Source: Ruegeria atlantica
GTDB lineage: Bacteria > Pseudomonadota > Alphaproteobacteria > Rhodobacterales > Rhodobacteraceae
DNA length: 64,000 bases
Direction: 5' to 3'
Assembly (NCBI RefSeq): GCF_013032455.1
Contig: NZ_WQCF01000004.1
Location: 186,001-250,000, forward strand
Part shown: piece by piece, positions 37,094 through 46,393 of the stretch
Layout: every line of letters starts with the position of its first letter
Position numbering within the stretch: the first letter of the stretch is position 1
Position numbers and translations under genes: made by a program
The notes under the pieces: generated by a model
The model's input: only the letters and a program-made list of their open reading frames with translations
Told to the model about the DNA's origin: nothing
Database searches by the model: none

Positions 37094-38040
37094 ACCAGAT
37101 TCGGCAAAGGGCGACCCGCGACATAGGCCGCCACGTTGTCCAGCGCCATATGCCCCATATCCGAGCGGACTTCCTCGGTCGCGGTGCCCAGATGGGGCAG
37201 CAAGGTCACGTTTTCCATGTCGCGTAGCGCCTGCGGAACAGCGGGTTCGAATTCGTAGACATCCAACCCTGCACCCGCGATCTCACCGGCTTGCAGCGCC
37301 GCAATCAGAGCCGACTCGTCCACGACCTCCCCGCGCGCGATATTGATCAGGATGGCCGAAGGATTCATCGCCGCAAGCACCAAAGCGTTGATCAGATGAC
37401 GGGTTTCCGCGCCACCGGGGACGGCAAGGATCAGGAAATCGACAGATCCGGCCAGTGCCTTGAGATCGCTGGTGTACACAGCCGGAAAGTCCAGCTCCTT
37501 GGCGCTGCGCGACTGATACGCCACTTGCATTCCGAACCCGAAATGGCAACGCCGGGCGATAGCCTGACCGATACGGCCCATGCCGACAATGCCGACTCGC
37601 TTGCCCGTCACGTGGTGACCGAGCATTTGCGTCGGATGCCAGCCCTGCCAGCCGCCTGCACGGACCAACCGTTCACCCTCACCTGCTCGGCGGGCGGTGG
37701 ACAGTAACAGGGTCATGGCAATGTCCGCAGTGGCATCGGTCACTGCCCCGGGTGTATTGGTGACGGCCATGCCAGCGGCACGGGCCGCGTCCACGTCGAT
37801 GTGATTGTAGCCGACGCCAAAATTCGCCAGCAGCTTGCAGCGGGAATTGGGCGTTTCGGCGAACACCTGCGCCGAAAATTGATCGCCCAGCGTTGGCACG
37901 ACCACGTCGAACTCCGTCAACGCGCGCAGCATTTCCTCGAACGTCATCGGCAGCGTTTCACTGCGGATCTCGACATCAAATTCGGCCCGGGCGCGAGCTT
38001 CGACAGAGGCGGTCATTGGACGGGTGATCAGCAGTTTCAT
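37090..38040 (-). CDS. D-2-hydroxyacid dehydrogenase (glyoxylate/hydroxypyruvate reductase type)
   Basis: 316 residues. NAD(P)-binding GMGRIGQAIARR, catalytic Arg in NIARGEVVDESAL, Glu in LDVYEFEP, His in LLPHLGTAT. LLANFGVGYNHIDVDAARAAGM is the substrate domain. It resembles GyaR/GhrB enzymes that reduce glyoxylate or hydroxypyruvate; exact substrate not settled. The start codon overlaps the csaA stop by one base. Confidence 0.9.
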   Translation of the reverse strand: MKLLITRPMTASVEARARAEFDVEIRSETLPMTFEEMLRALTEFDVVVPTLGDQFSAQVFAETPNSRCKLLANFGVGYNHIDVDAARAAGMAVTNTPGAVTDATADIAMTLLLSTARRAGEGERLVRAGGWQGWHPTQMLGHHVTGKRVGIVGMGRIGQAIARRCHFGFGMQVAYQSRSAKELDFPAVYTSDLKALAGSVDFLILAVPGGAETRHLINALVLAAMNPSAILINIARGEVVDESALIAALQAGEIAGAGLDVYEFEPAVPQALRDMENVTLLPHLGTATEEVRSDMGHMALDNVAAYVAGRPLPNLV

Positions 38041-38378
38041 CAGTGCATCCGTCCTCCGGTGGGAACCTCGCCATCCGGACCAATCAAGACAACCTCTCCA
38101 TTCTCATCGGGCAAGCCCAGCACCAAAACCTCGGACATGAACCGGCCGATCTGACGCGGTGGGAAGTTCACGACGGCCATCACCTGCTTGCCGACCAGCG
38201 AGGCCGGATCGTAATGCGCCGTGACCTGAGCCGAGGTTTTCCGCTCACCAATCTCATCGCCAAAGTCGATCCACATCTTGATCGCGGGCTTACGAGCCTC
38301 GGGGTACGGTTCGGCCCGGATCACTTCGCCCACACGGATATCGACCTTGAGGAAATCGTCGAACGTTATCTCACTCAC
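38040..38378 (-). CDS. csaA: tRNA-binding protein, CsaA-like
   Basis: 112 residues, one EMAP/OB-fold domain: FDDFLKVDIRVGEVIRAEPYPEARKPAIKMWIDFGDEIGERKTSAQVTAHY ... QVMAVVNFPPRQIGRFMSEVLVLG. This is the stand-alone tRNA-binding domain of MetG/PheT; CsaA is described as an export-related chaperone in Bacillus, role here unproven. Overlaps proC by 8 bases, one operon. Confidence 0.92.
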   Translation of the reverse strand: MSEITFDDFLKVDIRVGEVIRAEPYPEARKPAIKMWIDFGDEIGERKTSAQVTAHYDPASLVGKQVMAVVNFPPRQIGRFMSEVLVLGLPDENGEVVLIGPDGEVPTGGRMH

Positions 38379-39186
38379 GAGACAGCTCCTTGGATCGGTC
38401 TGTTGCGGCTTTGACCGCCCGGTGCAGCAGGTCAGGGAAGCCTTCTTCTTCGTGCATCAGAACTTCTAGCGCAGCCTGCGTAGTTCCGTTGGGTGATGTC
38501 ACGTTGATGCGAAGTTGCGAGGGGTCTTCCTCGGCAGCCATAGCCAGCGCACCTGCCCCGGCCACGGTGGATTTTGCCAGCTTCATCGCCAGCTCATGCG
38601 GCAATCCCTGCGCCTGACCGGCGGCGGCCAGCGTTTCGATCAGGTGGAACACGTAAGCCGGCCCCGAACCGCTGAGGCCCGTGACCGCGTCCATCTGCGC
38701 CTCATCTTCCAGCCGGACAGTTTGGCCAATGGCCGACAGCAGGCTTTCAGACAACGCAACATCTGCGTCAGACGCATGTGTGTTGCCGATGAGTGCCGTA
38801 ATTCCCTGTCGAATCGCGGCGGGTGTGTTCGGCATGGCCCGTACGATCGGGGTTCCTTCACCCAATACGGATTCGAAAGTGGCAATCGAGGTGCCTGCAG
38901 CAACCGAGACAAACAAGCTGCTGCCACCGCCCAACGCCTGGATTGCAGGCAGGGCCTCGCCCATCATCTGAGGCTTGACGGCCACCAAAACCACTGCGGG
39001 TGCTTCGGGCAAAGGGGTATTGATATTGACGCCCTGCGCTTTCAGCCAATCTGACGGGTTCGGGTCGATCACCCAGACCGCTGACGCAGGAAGGCCATGC
39101 TCTAACCATCCGGCGAGCATGGCCGATCCCATCTTACCGCATCCCAGAAGAACCAGCCCCTGCTCGGCGACACGTGACATATCCAT
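38371..39186 (-). CDS. proC: Pyrroline-5-carboxylate reductase
   Basis: 271 residues. Last step of proline synthesis. NADPH-binding VLLGCGKMGSAMLAGW, VKPQMM, RAMPNTPAAIRQGITAL, and signature VTGLSGSGPAYVFHLIETLA, C-terminal TSPNGTTQAALEVL. Start at MDMSRVAEQG with GAGGGG upstream. Downstream genes overlap; upstream lies ybjN by 36 bases. Confidence 0.96.
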   Translation of the reverse strand: MDMSRVAEQGLVLLGCGKMGSAMLAGWLEHGLPASAVWVIDPNPSDWLKAQGVNINTPLPEAPAVVLVAVKPQMMGEALPAIQALGGGSSLFVSVAAGTSIATFESVLGEGTPIVRAMPNTPAAIRQGITALIGNTHASDADVALSESLLSAIGQTVRLEDEAQMDAVTGLSGSGPAYVFHLIETLAAAGQAQGLPHELAMKLAKSTVAGAGALAMAAEEDPSQLRINVTSPNGTTQAALEVLMHEEEGFPDLLHRAVKAATDRSKELSRE

Positions 39187-39222
39187 GATTGCCCCTCCCC
39201 TTATTCGGTTTGGGGCAAAGCT

Positions 39223-39723
39223 TTACGCGCGGCCGTAGGCCTCTGCAATGGCGACTTGCATCGCTTCTTCTGGGGTACGGTTACCCCATGTAACCAATTG
39301 TATCGCCGGATAGTAACGTTCGGCGCTCAGGACTGCGGCGGTGATCATCGTATCGATTTGTTCCGGGCTGGCCGTCTGTCCGCCTGCCAGAACCAGACCG
39401 TAACGGTAGACCATCAATTTCTGATTGGCCCAATAGGTAAACGCTCCGGCCCAACACTGATCATTCATCTTGTTCAGAAGCTCATACAATTCGGATTCAC
39501 GATCCGAGGGGGGCTCCATTTCGAACGAACACACCATACGCAGGGTTTCGTCATAATTCGACCAGGCCAAAGTGATCGAATATGTGCGCCACTGCCCTTC
39601 GACGGCCATGGCAATCTGATCATCCCCGATCCGGTCAAAGTCCCAGTCGTGATGTTCGGCAAGATGTTCAACAATATCGATCGGATGAAGGTCTTCTTCG
39701 AGAAACTGCTCGGAAAGGGCCAT
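39223..39723 (-). CDS. YbjN-domain protein
   Basis: 166 residues of the YbjN family (type III secretion chaperone-like fold): HPIDIVEHLAEHHDWDFDRIGDDQIAMAVEG, SEFEMEPP-like CSFEMEPPSDRESELYELLNKMNDQCWAGAFTYW, and a C-terminal helical part. Family function unknown; in E. coli YbjN affects motility and stress. GAGGTGG lies just before the start. First gene of the ybjN-proC-csaA-dehydrogenase unit. Confidence 0.88.
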   Translation of the reverse strand: MALSEQFLEEDLHPIDIVEHLAEHHDWDFDRIGDDQIAMAVEGQWRTYSITLAWSNYDETLRMVCSFEMEPPSDRESELYELLNKMNDQCWAGAFTYWANQKLMVYRYGLVLAGGQTASPEQIDTMITAAVLSAERYYPAIQLVTWGNRTPEEAMQVAIAEAYGRA

Positions 39724-40033
39724 AATGCCACCTCACTAATCTCTAGCATTTCGGGGCTGGCAGCGCCCCAGCGCTAGTTGCCTGCTCTACAAGCCGGGCT
39801 TCCCCCATGGGCCTGTACTAAATATGGTGCGATGCGAGATGGGTTCTGACAACCCTATTTCTTGGGGATAACAGCAATAAGTTGTGGACGAATGGCAACG
39901 GCGATCAAAATATTGGCACTGGCCGCAGCTTTGCCTTGATTAATTTTCACAAGGCGCCAAGATGCACGACACTGCACAACCCGAACCCGGATTGCGCGGC
40001 GGATAGCTTTAGCCCGAAATCAAGTTTAAGACG
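39724..40033. other. 310-bp region without a supported gene
   Basis: Between ybjN (upstream end) and the ubiK stop. It holds a G+C-rich inverted repeat (GGGGC ... GCCCC) at about 39754-39769 and a 15-codon open frame with signal-like sequence at 39892 that I do not support. The promoter of ybjN must lie in its first part. Confidence 0.6.
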
Positions 40034-40282
40034 TTATTTGTCCAGCTTCGCCTCTAGCGCTGCGATACGCGCTTCGAGCGCTGCGTTTTCTTCACGCGCT
40101 TTCTGAGCCATCGCGCGGACAGCGTCAAACTCCTCACGCGTAACGAAATCGCGGTCGGCCAGCCAACGGTCCATCATCGACTTCATTGCATTCTCGGCCT
40201 CTTCCCGAGCGCCCTGCGCCACGCCCATGGCGTTGGTCATCAGCTGGGAAACATCGTCGAGGATCTTGTTGCGGGTTTGCAT
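40034..40282 (-). CDS. ubiK: UbiK-family accessory factor
   Basis: 82 residues: MQTRNKILDDVSQLMTNAMGVAQGAREEAENAMKSMMDRWLADRDFVTREEFDAVRAMAQKAREENAALEARIAALEA is the BMFP (UbiK/YqiC) family throughout, with a C-terminal coiled coil (residues 48-82). UbiK assists aerobic ubiquinone synthesis in the Ubi complex. Divergent from lgt, a common roseobacter arrangement as I recall. Confidence 0.9.
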   Translation of the reverse strand: MQTRNKILDDVSQLMTNAMGVAQGAREEAENAMKSMMDRWLADRDFVTREEFDAVRAMAQKAREENAALEARIAALEAKLDK

Positions 40283-40379
40283 GGCTTTACTCCGAAATCG
40301 CGGTTGGTCTTTATATGGGGAAAGATTACGCCGGGCTCAAGGTTGACTTGCCCCGCAAACCCCGGGCAATGAGACGCAC

Positions 40380-41276
40380 ATGCAGGCTGTTCTGAATTTC
40401 CCCGATCTGTCGCCCGAATTGTTCTCGATCTCGTTGTTCGGGATGGACTTTGCACTCAGATGGTACGCTCTGGCCTATATCGCCGGTATTTTGATTGCAT
40501 GGCGGATGGGGGTGATGGCACTAAAACGCCCAGCCTTGTGGCCAAATAAAATGCCACCGATAAAGCCCGAACAGCTTGAGGACCTGATCACCTGGATCAT
40601 CCTTGGCGTGATTTTGGGCGGGCGGCTTGGGTTCGTGCTGTTCTATCAGCCTGCCTATTACCTTTCGAATCCAATTGAGATTCTGAAAGTCTGGCAAGGC
40701 GGCATGGCCTTCCATGGCGGACTGTTGGGTGTCGTAGTCGCATCTTACCTATATGCGCGGCGGCACCAGATTTCTGCTCTTTCTCTGGCCGACCTGATTG
40801 CGCACACAGTGCCGCCCGGCCTGTTGCTGGGGCGCCTGGCAAATTTCATCAATGCCGAACTTTGGGGACGGCCCAGTGAACTACCTTGGGCGGTCGTTTT
40901 CCCCGGTACCGCCGCGCAGAATTGCCCCAGCGTCTTGGCCGGAATGTGCGCGCGGCACCCTTCGCAACTGTACGAAGCGGCGCTTGAGGGCCTTTTGCTT
41001 GGTGCCATACTTCTATGGCTGGTCTATCGCCGCAGGGCGTTTCACAAGCCCGGCATGATTATGGGCGTCTTTCTTGCTGGATACGGAGCGTCGCGGTTTA
41101 TTGTCGAGTTTTTCCGCCAGCCGGATGCACAGTTCATCTCACCCGGCAACCCGCTGGGTCTGGCTTGGCATATTGGGGGATACGGGCTTACGATGGGGCA
41201 ATTGCTATCGCTGCCGATGATCGCGCTTGGCCTATGGTTCGCTCTGCGCATACGGCAGACCAGGAGCACGCCATGA
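40380..41276 (+). CDS. lgt: Prolipoprotein diacylglyceryl transferase
   Basis: 298 residues with seven membrane helices. Signature [11 protein letters not shown], and [25 protein letters not shown] (catalytic Arg in GRLxNF), HPSQLYEA, and [17 protein letters not shown]. Adds diacylglycerol to lipobox Cys in the inner membrane, serving the lipoproteins seen in this window. Stop overlaps midA by 4 bases. Confidence 0.96.
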   Translation: MQAVLNFPDLSPELFSISLFGMDFALRWYALAYIAGILIAWRMGVMALKRPALWPNKMPPIKPEQLEDLITWIILGVILGGRLGFVLFYQPAYYLSNPIEILKVWQGGMAFHGGLLGVVVASYLYARRHQISALSLADLIAHTVPPGLLLGRLANFINAELWGRPSELPWAVVFPGTAAQNCPSVLAGMCARHPSQLYEAALEGLLLGAILLWLVYRRRAFHKPGMIMGVFLAGYGASRFIVEFFRQPDAQFISPGNPLGLAWHIGGYGLTMGQLLSLPMIALGLWFALRIRQTRSTP

Positions 41277-42340
41277 CCCTGAAGAAGCACCTGCTGGAAC
41301 GGATCGCACAAGACGGCCCGATGAGTGTCGCCGACTATACAACCGAGTGCATGCTGCACCCGACACACGGTTACTACACCACCCGCGACCCATTGGGGGT
41401 AAAAGGTGACTTCGTCACAGCCCCTGAAATCAGTCAGATGTTTGGAGAACTGATTGGTCTGGCTCTGGCCCAAAGCTGGCAGGACCAGGGGCATCCTGAA
41501 CATTTCGTTCTAGCCGAACTGGGACCGGGGCGCGGCACCTTGATGGCGGATATACTGCGCGCCACGGCTCGTGTGCCTGGGTTTCACGACGCGGCCGAAG
41601 TTGTTCTTTTCGAGGCCTCGCCCACCTTACGGGCCATCCAAGCAAAAACACTAAAGGGCCATGAACCGCGCTGGATCGGCTCTGTTGCGGACCTGCCCGA
41701 AGCGCCGCTATATCTGGTCGCGAATGAGTTCTTCGACGCCCTGCCCGTCCGCCAGTTTGTGCGCGATGGCAACGGCTGGCGGGAACGCCTGATCGGCTCT
41801 GAGGACGGCGCTCTCACCTGGGGGCTCGGACCGCAGGCGGAACAGGTGGCGCTTAAGGACAGGCTGAACGACACCAAGGATGGCGATCTGGTTGAACTTT
41901 GCGCGGCAGCGATCCCCATCATCACTGTGATCGCGGGGCGAATAGGAACCCATGGCGGCGCGGGTGTAATTGTGGATTACGGCGACTGGCATTCCCAAGG
42001 CGACACGTTTCAGGCCGTGCAGGCGCATGAACATTGCGACCCGCTGGCCATGCCTGGCAAGGCCGATCTGACAGCACATGTGGATTTCGAACCGCTGGCT
42101 TTGGCAACACGGGCTGCCGGCTGCGCCCATTCGCGCCTGACGTCGCAGGGAGTGTTCCTTGAACGGCTGGGAATCACCGCCCGTGCGCAGGCCTTGGCCA
42201 CACAACTTGACGGGCCAAAACATGATGAACTTGTTGCCGCGCATCGCCGGTTGACGCACCCTGAGGAAATGGGAAATCTGTTCAAAGTTCTGGGCCTATA
42301 CCCTTCCCCTTCTTCACCGCCGCCGGGACTGGAGCCATGA
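41273..42340 (+). CDS. SAM-dependent methyltransferase, MidA/NDUFAF7 type
   Basis: 355 residues. MidA family signature: [46 protein letters not shown] site [48 protein letters not shown] and DLTAHVDF. The mitochondrial relative dimethylates an arginine of complex I; the bacterial role is unknown. Start at 41273 (ATGA with lgt); a longer frame from 41015 is only the shadow of lgt. Coupled to pgeF. Confidence 0.9.
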   Translation: MTLKKHLLERIAQDGPMSVADYTTECMLHPTHGYYTTRDPLGVKGDFVTAPEISQMFGELIGLALAQSWQDQGHPEHFVLAELGPGRGTLMADILRATARVPGFHDAAEVVLFEASPTLRAIQAKTLKGHEPRWIGSVADLPEAPLYLVANEFFDALPVRQFVRDGNGWRERLIGSEDGALTWGLGPQAEQVALKDRLNDTKDGDLVELCAAAIPIITVIAGRIGTHGGAGVIVDYGDWHSQGDTFQAVQAHEHCDPLAMPGKADLTAHVDFEPLALATRAAGCAHSRLTSQGVFLERLGITARAQALATQLDGPKHDELVAAHRRLTHPEEMGNLFKVLGLYPSPSSPPPGLEP

Positions 42341-43095
42341 CCTTGGAAATTCTGACCTCAGATTTGCTAGACCCACTGCGCCACGGCTTCTTCAGCCGCC
42401 GTGGCGGGGCTTCTTCGGGAATCTTTGCGGGGCTCAACTGTGGTTATGGCTCCTCTGATCAAACCGAGGCCGTCACGATCAATCGCAATCGCGTAGCCGA
42501 CGCTATGGAGGTCGAACCCGAATCGATGATTGGCATACACCAGTTCCATTCACCTGTGGTTTTGACTGTGGACGCCCCCATAAATGGCGAAAAACCCAAG
42601 GCTGATGGCGTGGTCACGGCCACTCCGGGGCTGGCCCTGACGATTCTCACAGCCGACTGCCAACCGGTCCTTTTCGCCGACACTAACGCAAACGTGATCG
42701 GAGCTGCTCATGCAGGGTGGCGCGGCGCGCGGGACGGGGTACTCGAAGCAACGCTGGATGCGATGGAAGCCCTGGGCGCAAAGCGAGAAAACACCATGGC
42801 GGTGATTGGCCCGTCCATCTCACAAGCCGCTTATGAAGTAGGGCCTGAGTTTCTGGATGAATTCGTAGTGGAATCTCAGGAAAACCTACGATTCTTTGCA
42901 AATGGGAAAGGTGACAGGCTGCAATTCGATTTACCCGGTTATGGCCTTCACAGGCTGCGCCAAGCGGGTATCGGTCAAGCTGAATGGACACGCCACTGTA
43001 CCTACTCCGACCCCGAGAGATTCTACTCTTATCGACGGTCGACCCACGCGAAGGAAGCCGACTACGGCCGCCTGATTTCCGCCATAAAACTTTAA
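42337..43095 (+). CDS. pgeF: Peptidoglycan editing factor / copper oxidase-like protein
   Basis: 252 residues, YfiH (PgeF, DUF152) family. Key residues: HGFFSRRGGASSGIFAGLNCG, LTADCQPVLFAD, HAGWRGARDGVLE, GPSISQAAYEVGPEF, HCTYSDPERFYSYRRSTH. These include the metal-binding His-Cys-His. PgeF removes wrongly incorporated Ser from muropeptide precursors. Overlaps midA by 4 bases. A terminator follows. Confidence 0.93.
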   Translation: MTLEILTSDLLDPLRHGFFSRRGGASSGIFAGLNCGYGSSDQTEAVTINRNRVADAMEVEPESMIGIHQFHSPVVLTVDAPINGEKPKADGVVTATPGLALTILTADCQPVLFADTNANVIGAAHAGWRGARDGVLEATLDAMEALGAKRENTMAVIGPSISQAAYEVGPEFLDEFVVESQENLRFFANGKGDRLQFDLPGYGLHRLRQAGIGQAEWTRHCTYSDPERFYSYRRSTHAKEADYGRLISAIKL

Positions 43096-43109
43096 GGTCA
43101 AACGCCAAT

Positions 43110-43145
43110 TGTGGCGATTTCGCCGCTTTTTCGCCACATTTCTCG
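43110..43145 (+). terminator. Terminator of the lgt-midA-pgeF unit
   Basis: TGTGGCGA (43110-43117) pairs with TCGCCACA (43131-43138), 8 bp with a 13-nt loop, then TTTCTCG. The T-run is short, so strength is uncertain. Confidence 0.55.
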
Positions 43146-43364
43146 TGTCTTCTAACTCTCGAGAATTTGAAATTTATTGTCCGCTCTCAGATGTTTATCG
43201 GTCGATTCTCAAGAAGGGCGCGGCAATACAAGGCAAAAGGAATCGGAAATCTTCGTATGTCCTGAATTCAACCCGGATCAGCCTTATCGCCGCCGCAATG
43301 GTACTGCAGATTGGATACTGAGAGGAAAGCGGGACGAATGTCCCCACAGCGAGCAGGACACAAC

Positions 43365-43493
43365 ATGAAGACGAAATCGCGCTTTCTTAGCGCCGTGATT
43401 GCGGCCACCGGAAAGCAAGAGCTGGAAATGCCGTGGAAACGCGTCTCCAGCCAATCTGTCAGGGTTGTACGCCGTCTGGCGACGCGACGCTGA
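43365..43493 (+). CDS. Small conserved basic protein (42 residues)
   Basis: 42 residues starting MKTKSRFLSAVIAATGKQ, then EMPWKR and a basic tail ending RLATRR. AGGA lies about 8 bases before the ATG. I recall similar 40-55-residue roseobacter proteins with the same layout (MKTRF...S, MPW, R-rich end), no function known. Too small to show a domain; probably a short helix and basic RNA- or DNA-contacting tail. Spaced 269 bases after pgeF. Confidence 0.58.
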   Translation: MKTKSRFLSAVIAATGKQELEMPWKRVSSQSVRVVRRLATRR

Positions 43494-43554
43494 TCTGCCA
43501 AACCCTTGGGGCCAAGCTGCCGGTTTCAAGGGAAAAGACGCGCAACGGAGGGGT

Positions 43555-43609
43555 GCTCCGATCCGCTGCGTGACCTGCTGACAACATTTTGTTCAGACAG
43601 GATCGGAGC
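43555..43609. repeat. Long hairpin-forming inverted repeat
   Basis: GCTCCGATCC (43555-43564) and GGATCGGAGC (43600-43609) are perfect 10-base complements. Between them AACA/TGTT and CTG/CAG arms (about 43573-43599) extend the helix. No T-run follows, so it is not an ordinary terminator. It sits in the 331 bases between the small basic gene and the Hint-domain gene, which hold no other gene I can support. Confidence 0.45.
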
Positions 43610-43824
43610 GTGTATCGCCGGCAATTACGCCTGCGTTTGTTATGAGTTTGTCTGGGGGGTCAATGTGATGACCACGAATGTAGGAATAGTTAATGAGACA
43701 GGCGTCCTTTGCGTTTGTCATCCTGCGGTCACCGTTCTCTTTCAAGGCAATAAAGGAACCGAACAGGCGGGTCTGTATGGGAGTTCAGCCTGCCTGCGCG
43801 GAAACTAGAGGGGACGGAATTGTA

Positions 43825-44607
43825 ATGGCTATTCCAAATTCTTTAGCGCGCGCCGCTAAGAATGCCGTAGAAACATCGGCATTGCTGCGGGACGCGCCAA
43901 GAACGGCGACAAAGCAAAAAGCGCAGTTGCGGCGCTATGAAGTTAGTACGCTAATGGAAAACGGGGATGTCGTTCAGACCCGCCACATCGCGCCAGCGCT
44001 GCAGGTGTTCGAGGACGCATTCTGCGCCTTTACCCGTGGCTCGCTGGTTGAAACCGAAACAGGACCGATGGCAATCGAGGACCTGCTGCCCGGCGACACC
44101 GTTCTGACGCAGAACGGCAGATCGGAAACAGTGCTTTGGAAAGGGTCAGTCACGCTGATCCCTGGTCGCGAAGATTCCCGGGGCCGGACACGCCCCCTGA
44201 CCCGGATCATGGCCGATACGTTTGGCATGCAAAAGCCTATGTCAGGTGTGATTGCCGGTCCAGCTGCACGCTTGCTTGCCACGCCCGGACATCTTCGGCA
44301 TCTGCATGGGGGTGGACCGGTCCTGACACCGATTCACGAGTTTCAGGATGGCACAAGCGTGGTCGAAACATTGCCGCCGACACCGGTCGAGTTGTTTCAC
44401 ATCTGCCTCAAGCGGCACGCAGTCATCAATGTCGACGGGTTGCAGTTCGAAACCTACCACCCCGGGCTCAACGCGGTGCGCAGGATAAGCCATTCGCTGC
44501 GGTCAATCTATCTGAACCTGTTTGCGCATATCGATTCACTGAATGATTTCGGCCCGCTGGCCTTGCCACGCGCCGGAGACGGAGAAGTGGATGCAATAAC
44601 CGCTTAA
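43825..44607 (+). CDS. Hint-domain protein
   Basis: 260 residues. The Hint (hedgehog/intein) fold is recognisable from Cys67: CAFTRGSLVETETGPMAIEDLLPGDTVLTQNG, then TPGHLRHLHGGGPV and the C-terminal block ELFHICLKRHAVINVDGLQFETYHPG. Roseobacters carry many such Hint-domain proteins; they may self-cleave or bind, but no role is established. A start at ATG 43693 is possible, but GAGGGG before 43825 favours the latter. Confidence 0.75.
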   Translation: MAIPNSLARAAKNAVETSALLRDAPRTATKQKAQLRRYEVSTLMENGDVVQTRHIAPALQVFEDAFCAFTRGSLVETETGPMAIEDLLPGDTVLTQNGRSETVLWKGSVTLIPGREDSRGRTRPLTRIMADTFGMQKPMSGVIAGPAARLLATPGHLRHLHGGGPVLTPIHEFQDGTSVVETLPPTPVELFHICLKRHAVINVDGLQFETYHPGLNAVRRISHSLRSIYLNLFAHIDSLNDFGPLALPRAGDGEVDAITA

Positions 44608-44724
44608 ATCTTAATGAGTTCTGCAATGTGGGGGCATTATGCAGTTAGTTCTAAGTTGGGTCTTGTGTATGATGGTGACAGCCTTGCTACCACCAGTAGA
44701 ACCACATCCTACGTCACATAGGGA

Positions 44725-45225
44725 TTAGGCTGTCCTGCTCATCCGTTCTTCCAGAACGTCAAAAGGCACGCCGGGCTCATCTTTTGCGCCGCGAATGACG
44801 AGCGAGGTTTTGACGCTGGCCACGTTTGGCGTGGTCAGCAAATCGCCTGTCAGGAACTGCTGAAAACTGCTCAGATCCGGCGCGACGCATTTCAAGATGA
44901 AGTCAACTTCGCCGTTCAGCATGTGGCATTCCCGAACCAGCGGCCATTCGCGGCAGCGTTCTTCGAATGCGCTCAGTTCAGTTTCAGCTTGGCTTTCCAA
45001 GCCGACCATCGCAAAGACCTGAACCTCGAATCCCAACTCACGCGAGTTTACATCGGCATGATAGCCACGGATCAGGCCCGATTCTTCCAGCGTCCGCACG
45101 CGGCGCAGGCAAGGCGGGGCCGAAATTCCCACGCGTTTTGCCAATTCGACATTGGTCATACGACCGTCTGCCTGCAATTCCGCTAGTATCTTGCGGTCAA
45201 TCTCATCCAGCCGTATCGCGACCAT
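44725..45225 (-). CDS. Lrp/AsnC-family regulator
   Basis: 166 residues. Helix-turn-helix LAKRVGISAPPCLRRVRTLEESGLIRGYHADVN at about 28-60, then the RAM/AsnC domain (VFAMVGLESQAETELSAFEERCREWPLVRECHMLNGEVDFILK). The domain senses an amino acid. ATG 45225 has AGGAG seven bases upstream (rc); the codon before, TTG, is not needed. It is divergent from trxB and likely autoregulates; see the repeats at 45270. Confidence 0.93.
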   Translation of the reverse strand: MVAIRLDEIDRKILAELQADGRMTNVELAKRVGISAPPCLRRVRTLEESGLIRGYHADVNSRELGFEVQVFAMVGLESQAETELSAFEERCREWPLVRECHMLNGEVDFILKCVAPDLSSFQQFLTGDLLTTPNVASVKTSLVIRGAKDEPGVPFDVLEERMSRTA

Positions 45226-45269
45226 CAAATACTCCTGATTTTTCGGTTGTTATAACAGCGCCCAACGGA

Positions 45270-45299
45270 TGCGCAATAATCTTTCGTGAGTGCGCAATA
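45270..45299. promoter_or_regulatory. Two direct repeats, possible Lrp-family operator
   Basis: TGCGCAATA occurs at 45270-45278 and 45291-45299, exactly 21 bases (two helical turns) apart, in the interval between the divergent lrp-like gene and trxB, 45 bases upstream of the lrp start. Helically phased repeats are usual for Lrp-type octamers. Confidence 0.45.
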
Positions 45300-45448
45300 T
45301 TGTTTATTTACAATTTCTTTTTTGCTCACCATTTGCCGGACCCAAAACCGCTGTCAAAAGGAAGGGGCTTTAAGCGCGGCACAGGGGTCGCTATATCCAT
45401 CCGCTAAGGGCCAAGTGCCCACATCAGGCAGATCGAGTTGGGGGTACC

Positions 45449-46390
45449 ATGGCCGAAACACGTCACACTAAGGTTCTGATCATTGGGTCGGGACCGGCCG
45501 GTTATACTGCGGGTGTTTACGCAAGCCGCGCGATGCTGGAGCCTATTCTGGTGCAGGGTATCGAACCTGGTGGTCAGCTGACCACCACCACAGATGTCGA
45601 GAATTACCCCGGCTTTACCGAAGTTCAGGGCCCTGATTTGATGGTCAAGATGCAGGACCACGCAAAGGCGATGGGCTGCGAAGTGATCGGCGACATCATA
45701 AGCGATCTGGACGTCAGCAAGCGCCCCTTCACCGCTAAAGGTGACAATGGCACAACCTACACCGCTGACGCAGTCATTCTAGCCACCGGTGCCCGCGCCA
45801 AATGGCTGGGCCTGCCGTCGGAAGAGAAGTTCAAGGGCTTTGGCGTGTCTGCTTGCGCCACCTGCGACGGCTTCTTCTATCGTGGACAAGAGATCGTCGT
45901 GATCGGCGGCGGCAACACCGCCGTGGAAGAAGCACTGTTCCTGACCAACTTCGCCAGCAAAGTCACCCTGATCCATCGTCGCGATGAACTGCGCGCCGAA
46001 AAGATCCTGCAGGACCGTCTGCTAAAACATGAAAAGATCGAACCGATGTGGTTCCATGAGCTGGAAGAAGTCGTCGGCACCGATGCGCCTCTGGGTGTCG
46101 AGGGCGTGCGCGTCAAGAATGTGAAAACCGGCGAAATCACCGAGATCCCCTGTAAGGGCGTATTCGTGGCCATCGGCCATGCCCCGGCCAACGAGTTGGT
46201 AAAGGAATCGCTGGAAACCCATATGGGTGGTTACGTCGTGACAAAGCCAGGCTCGACCGAGACTTCGGTGCCGGGTGTGTTCGCAGCAGGCGACCTGACC
46301 GACCACATTTACCGCCAGGCCGTCACCAGCGCCGGTATGGGCTGCATGGCCGCGCTGGATGCCGAAAAGTTCCTGGCTGAGAACGAGTAA
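45449..46390 (+). CDS. trxB: Thioredoxin-disulfide reductase
   Basis: 313 residues. FAD-binding IIGSGPAGYTAGVYASRA, redox CATC (ACATCDGFF), NADPH-binding VVIGGGNTAVEEALFL, HRRDELRAEKILQ, and AAGDLTDHIYRQAVTSAGMGCMAALDAEKF. Uses NADPH to reduce thioredoxin in the cytosol. Next to a RES-like gene only 3 bases downstream. Confidence 0.96.
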   Translation: MAETRHTKVLIIGSGPAGYTAGVYASRAMLEPILVQGIEPGGQLTTTTDVENYPGFTEVQGPDLMVKMQDHAKAMGCEVIGDIISDLDVSKRPFTAKGDNGTTYTADAVILATGARAKWLGLPSEEKFKGFGVSACATCDGFFYRGQEIVVIGGGNTAVEEALFLTNFASKVTLIHRRDELRAEKILQDRLLKHEKIEPMWFHELEEVVGTDAPLGVEGVRVKNVKTGEITEIPCKGVFVAIGHAPANELVKESLETHMGGYVVTKPGSTETSVPGVFAAGDLTDHIYRQAVTSAGMGCMAALDAEKFLAENE

Positions 46391-46393
46391 GCG

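Noticed and set aside
39892..39939. 15-codon signal-like frame in the 310-bp gap
   Set aside because: Too short to judge, has no clear ribosome site and ends within the presumed signal sequence.
43177..43368. 63-codon frame that overlaps the small basic gene by ATGA
   Set aside because: The overlap is attractive, but the protein has no recognisable pattern and its start lies in an AT-rich stretch without a ribosome site.
44639..44728. 29-codon frame after the Hint-domain gene
   Set aside because: It is a hydrophobic short peptide without a ribosome site, and its end overlaps the convergent Lrp-type gene.
45222..45240. Similarity to GGAGTATTT of the dispersed element before the Lrp-type gene
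   Set aside because: It is the ribosome site (AGGAG) and adjacent start of the gene; the rest of the element is absent.
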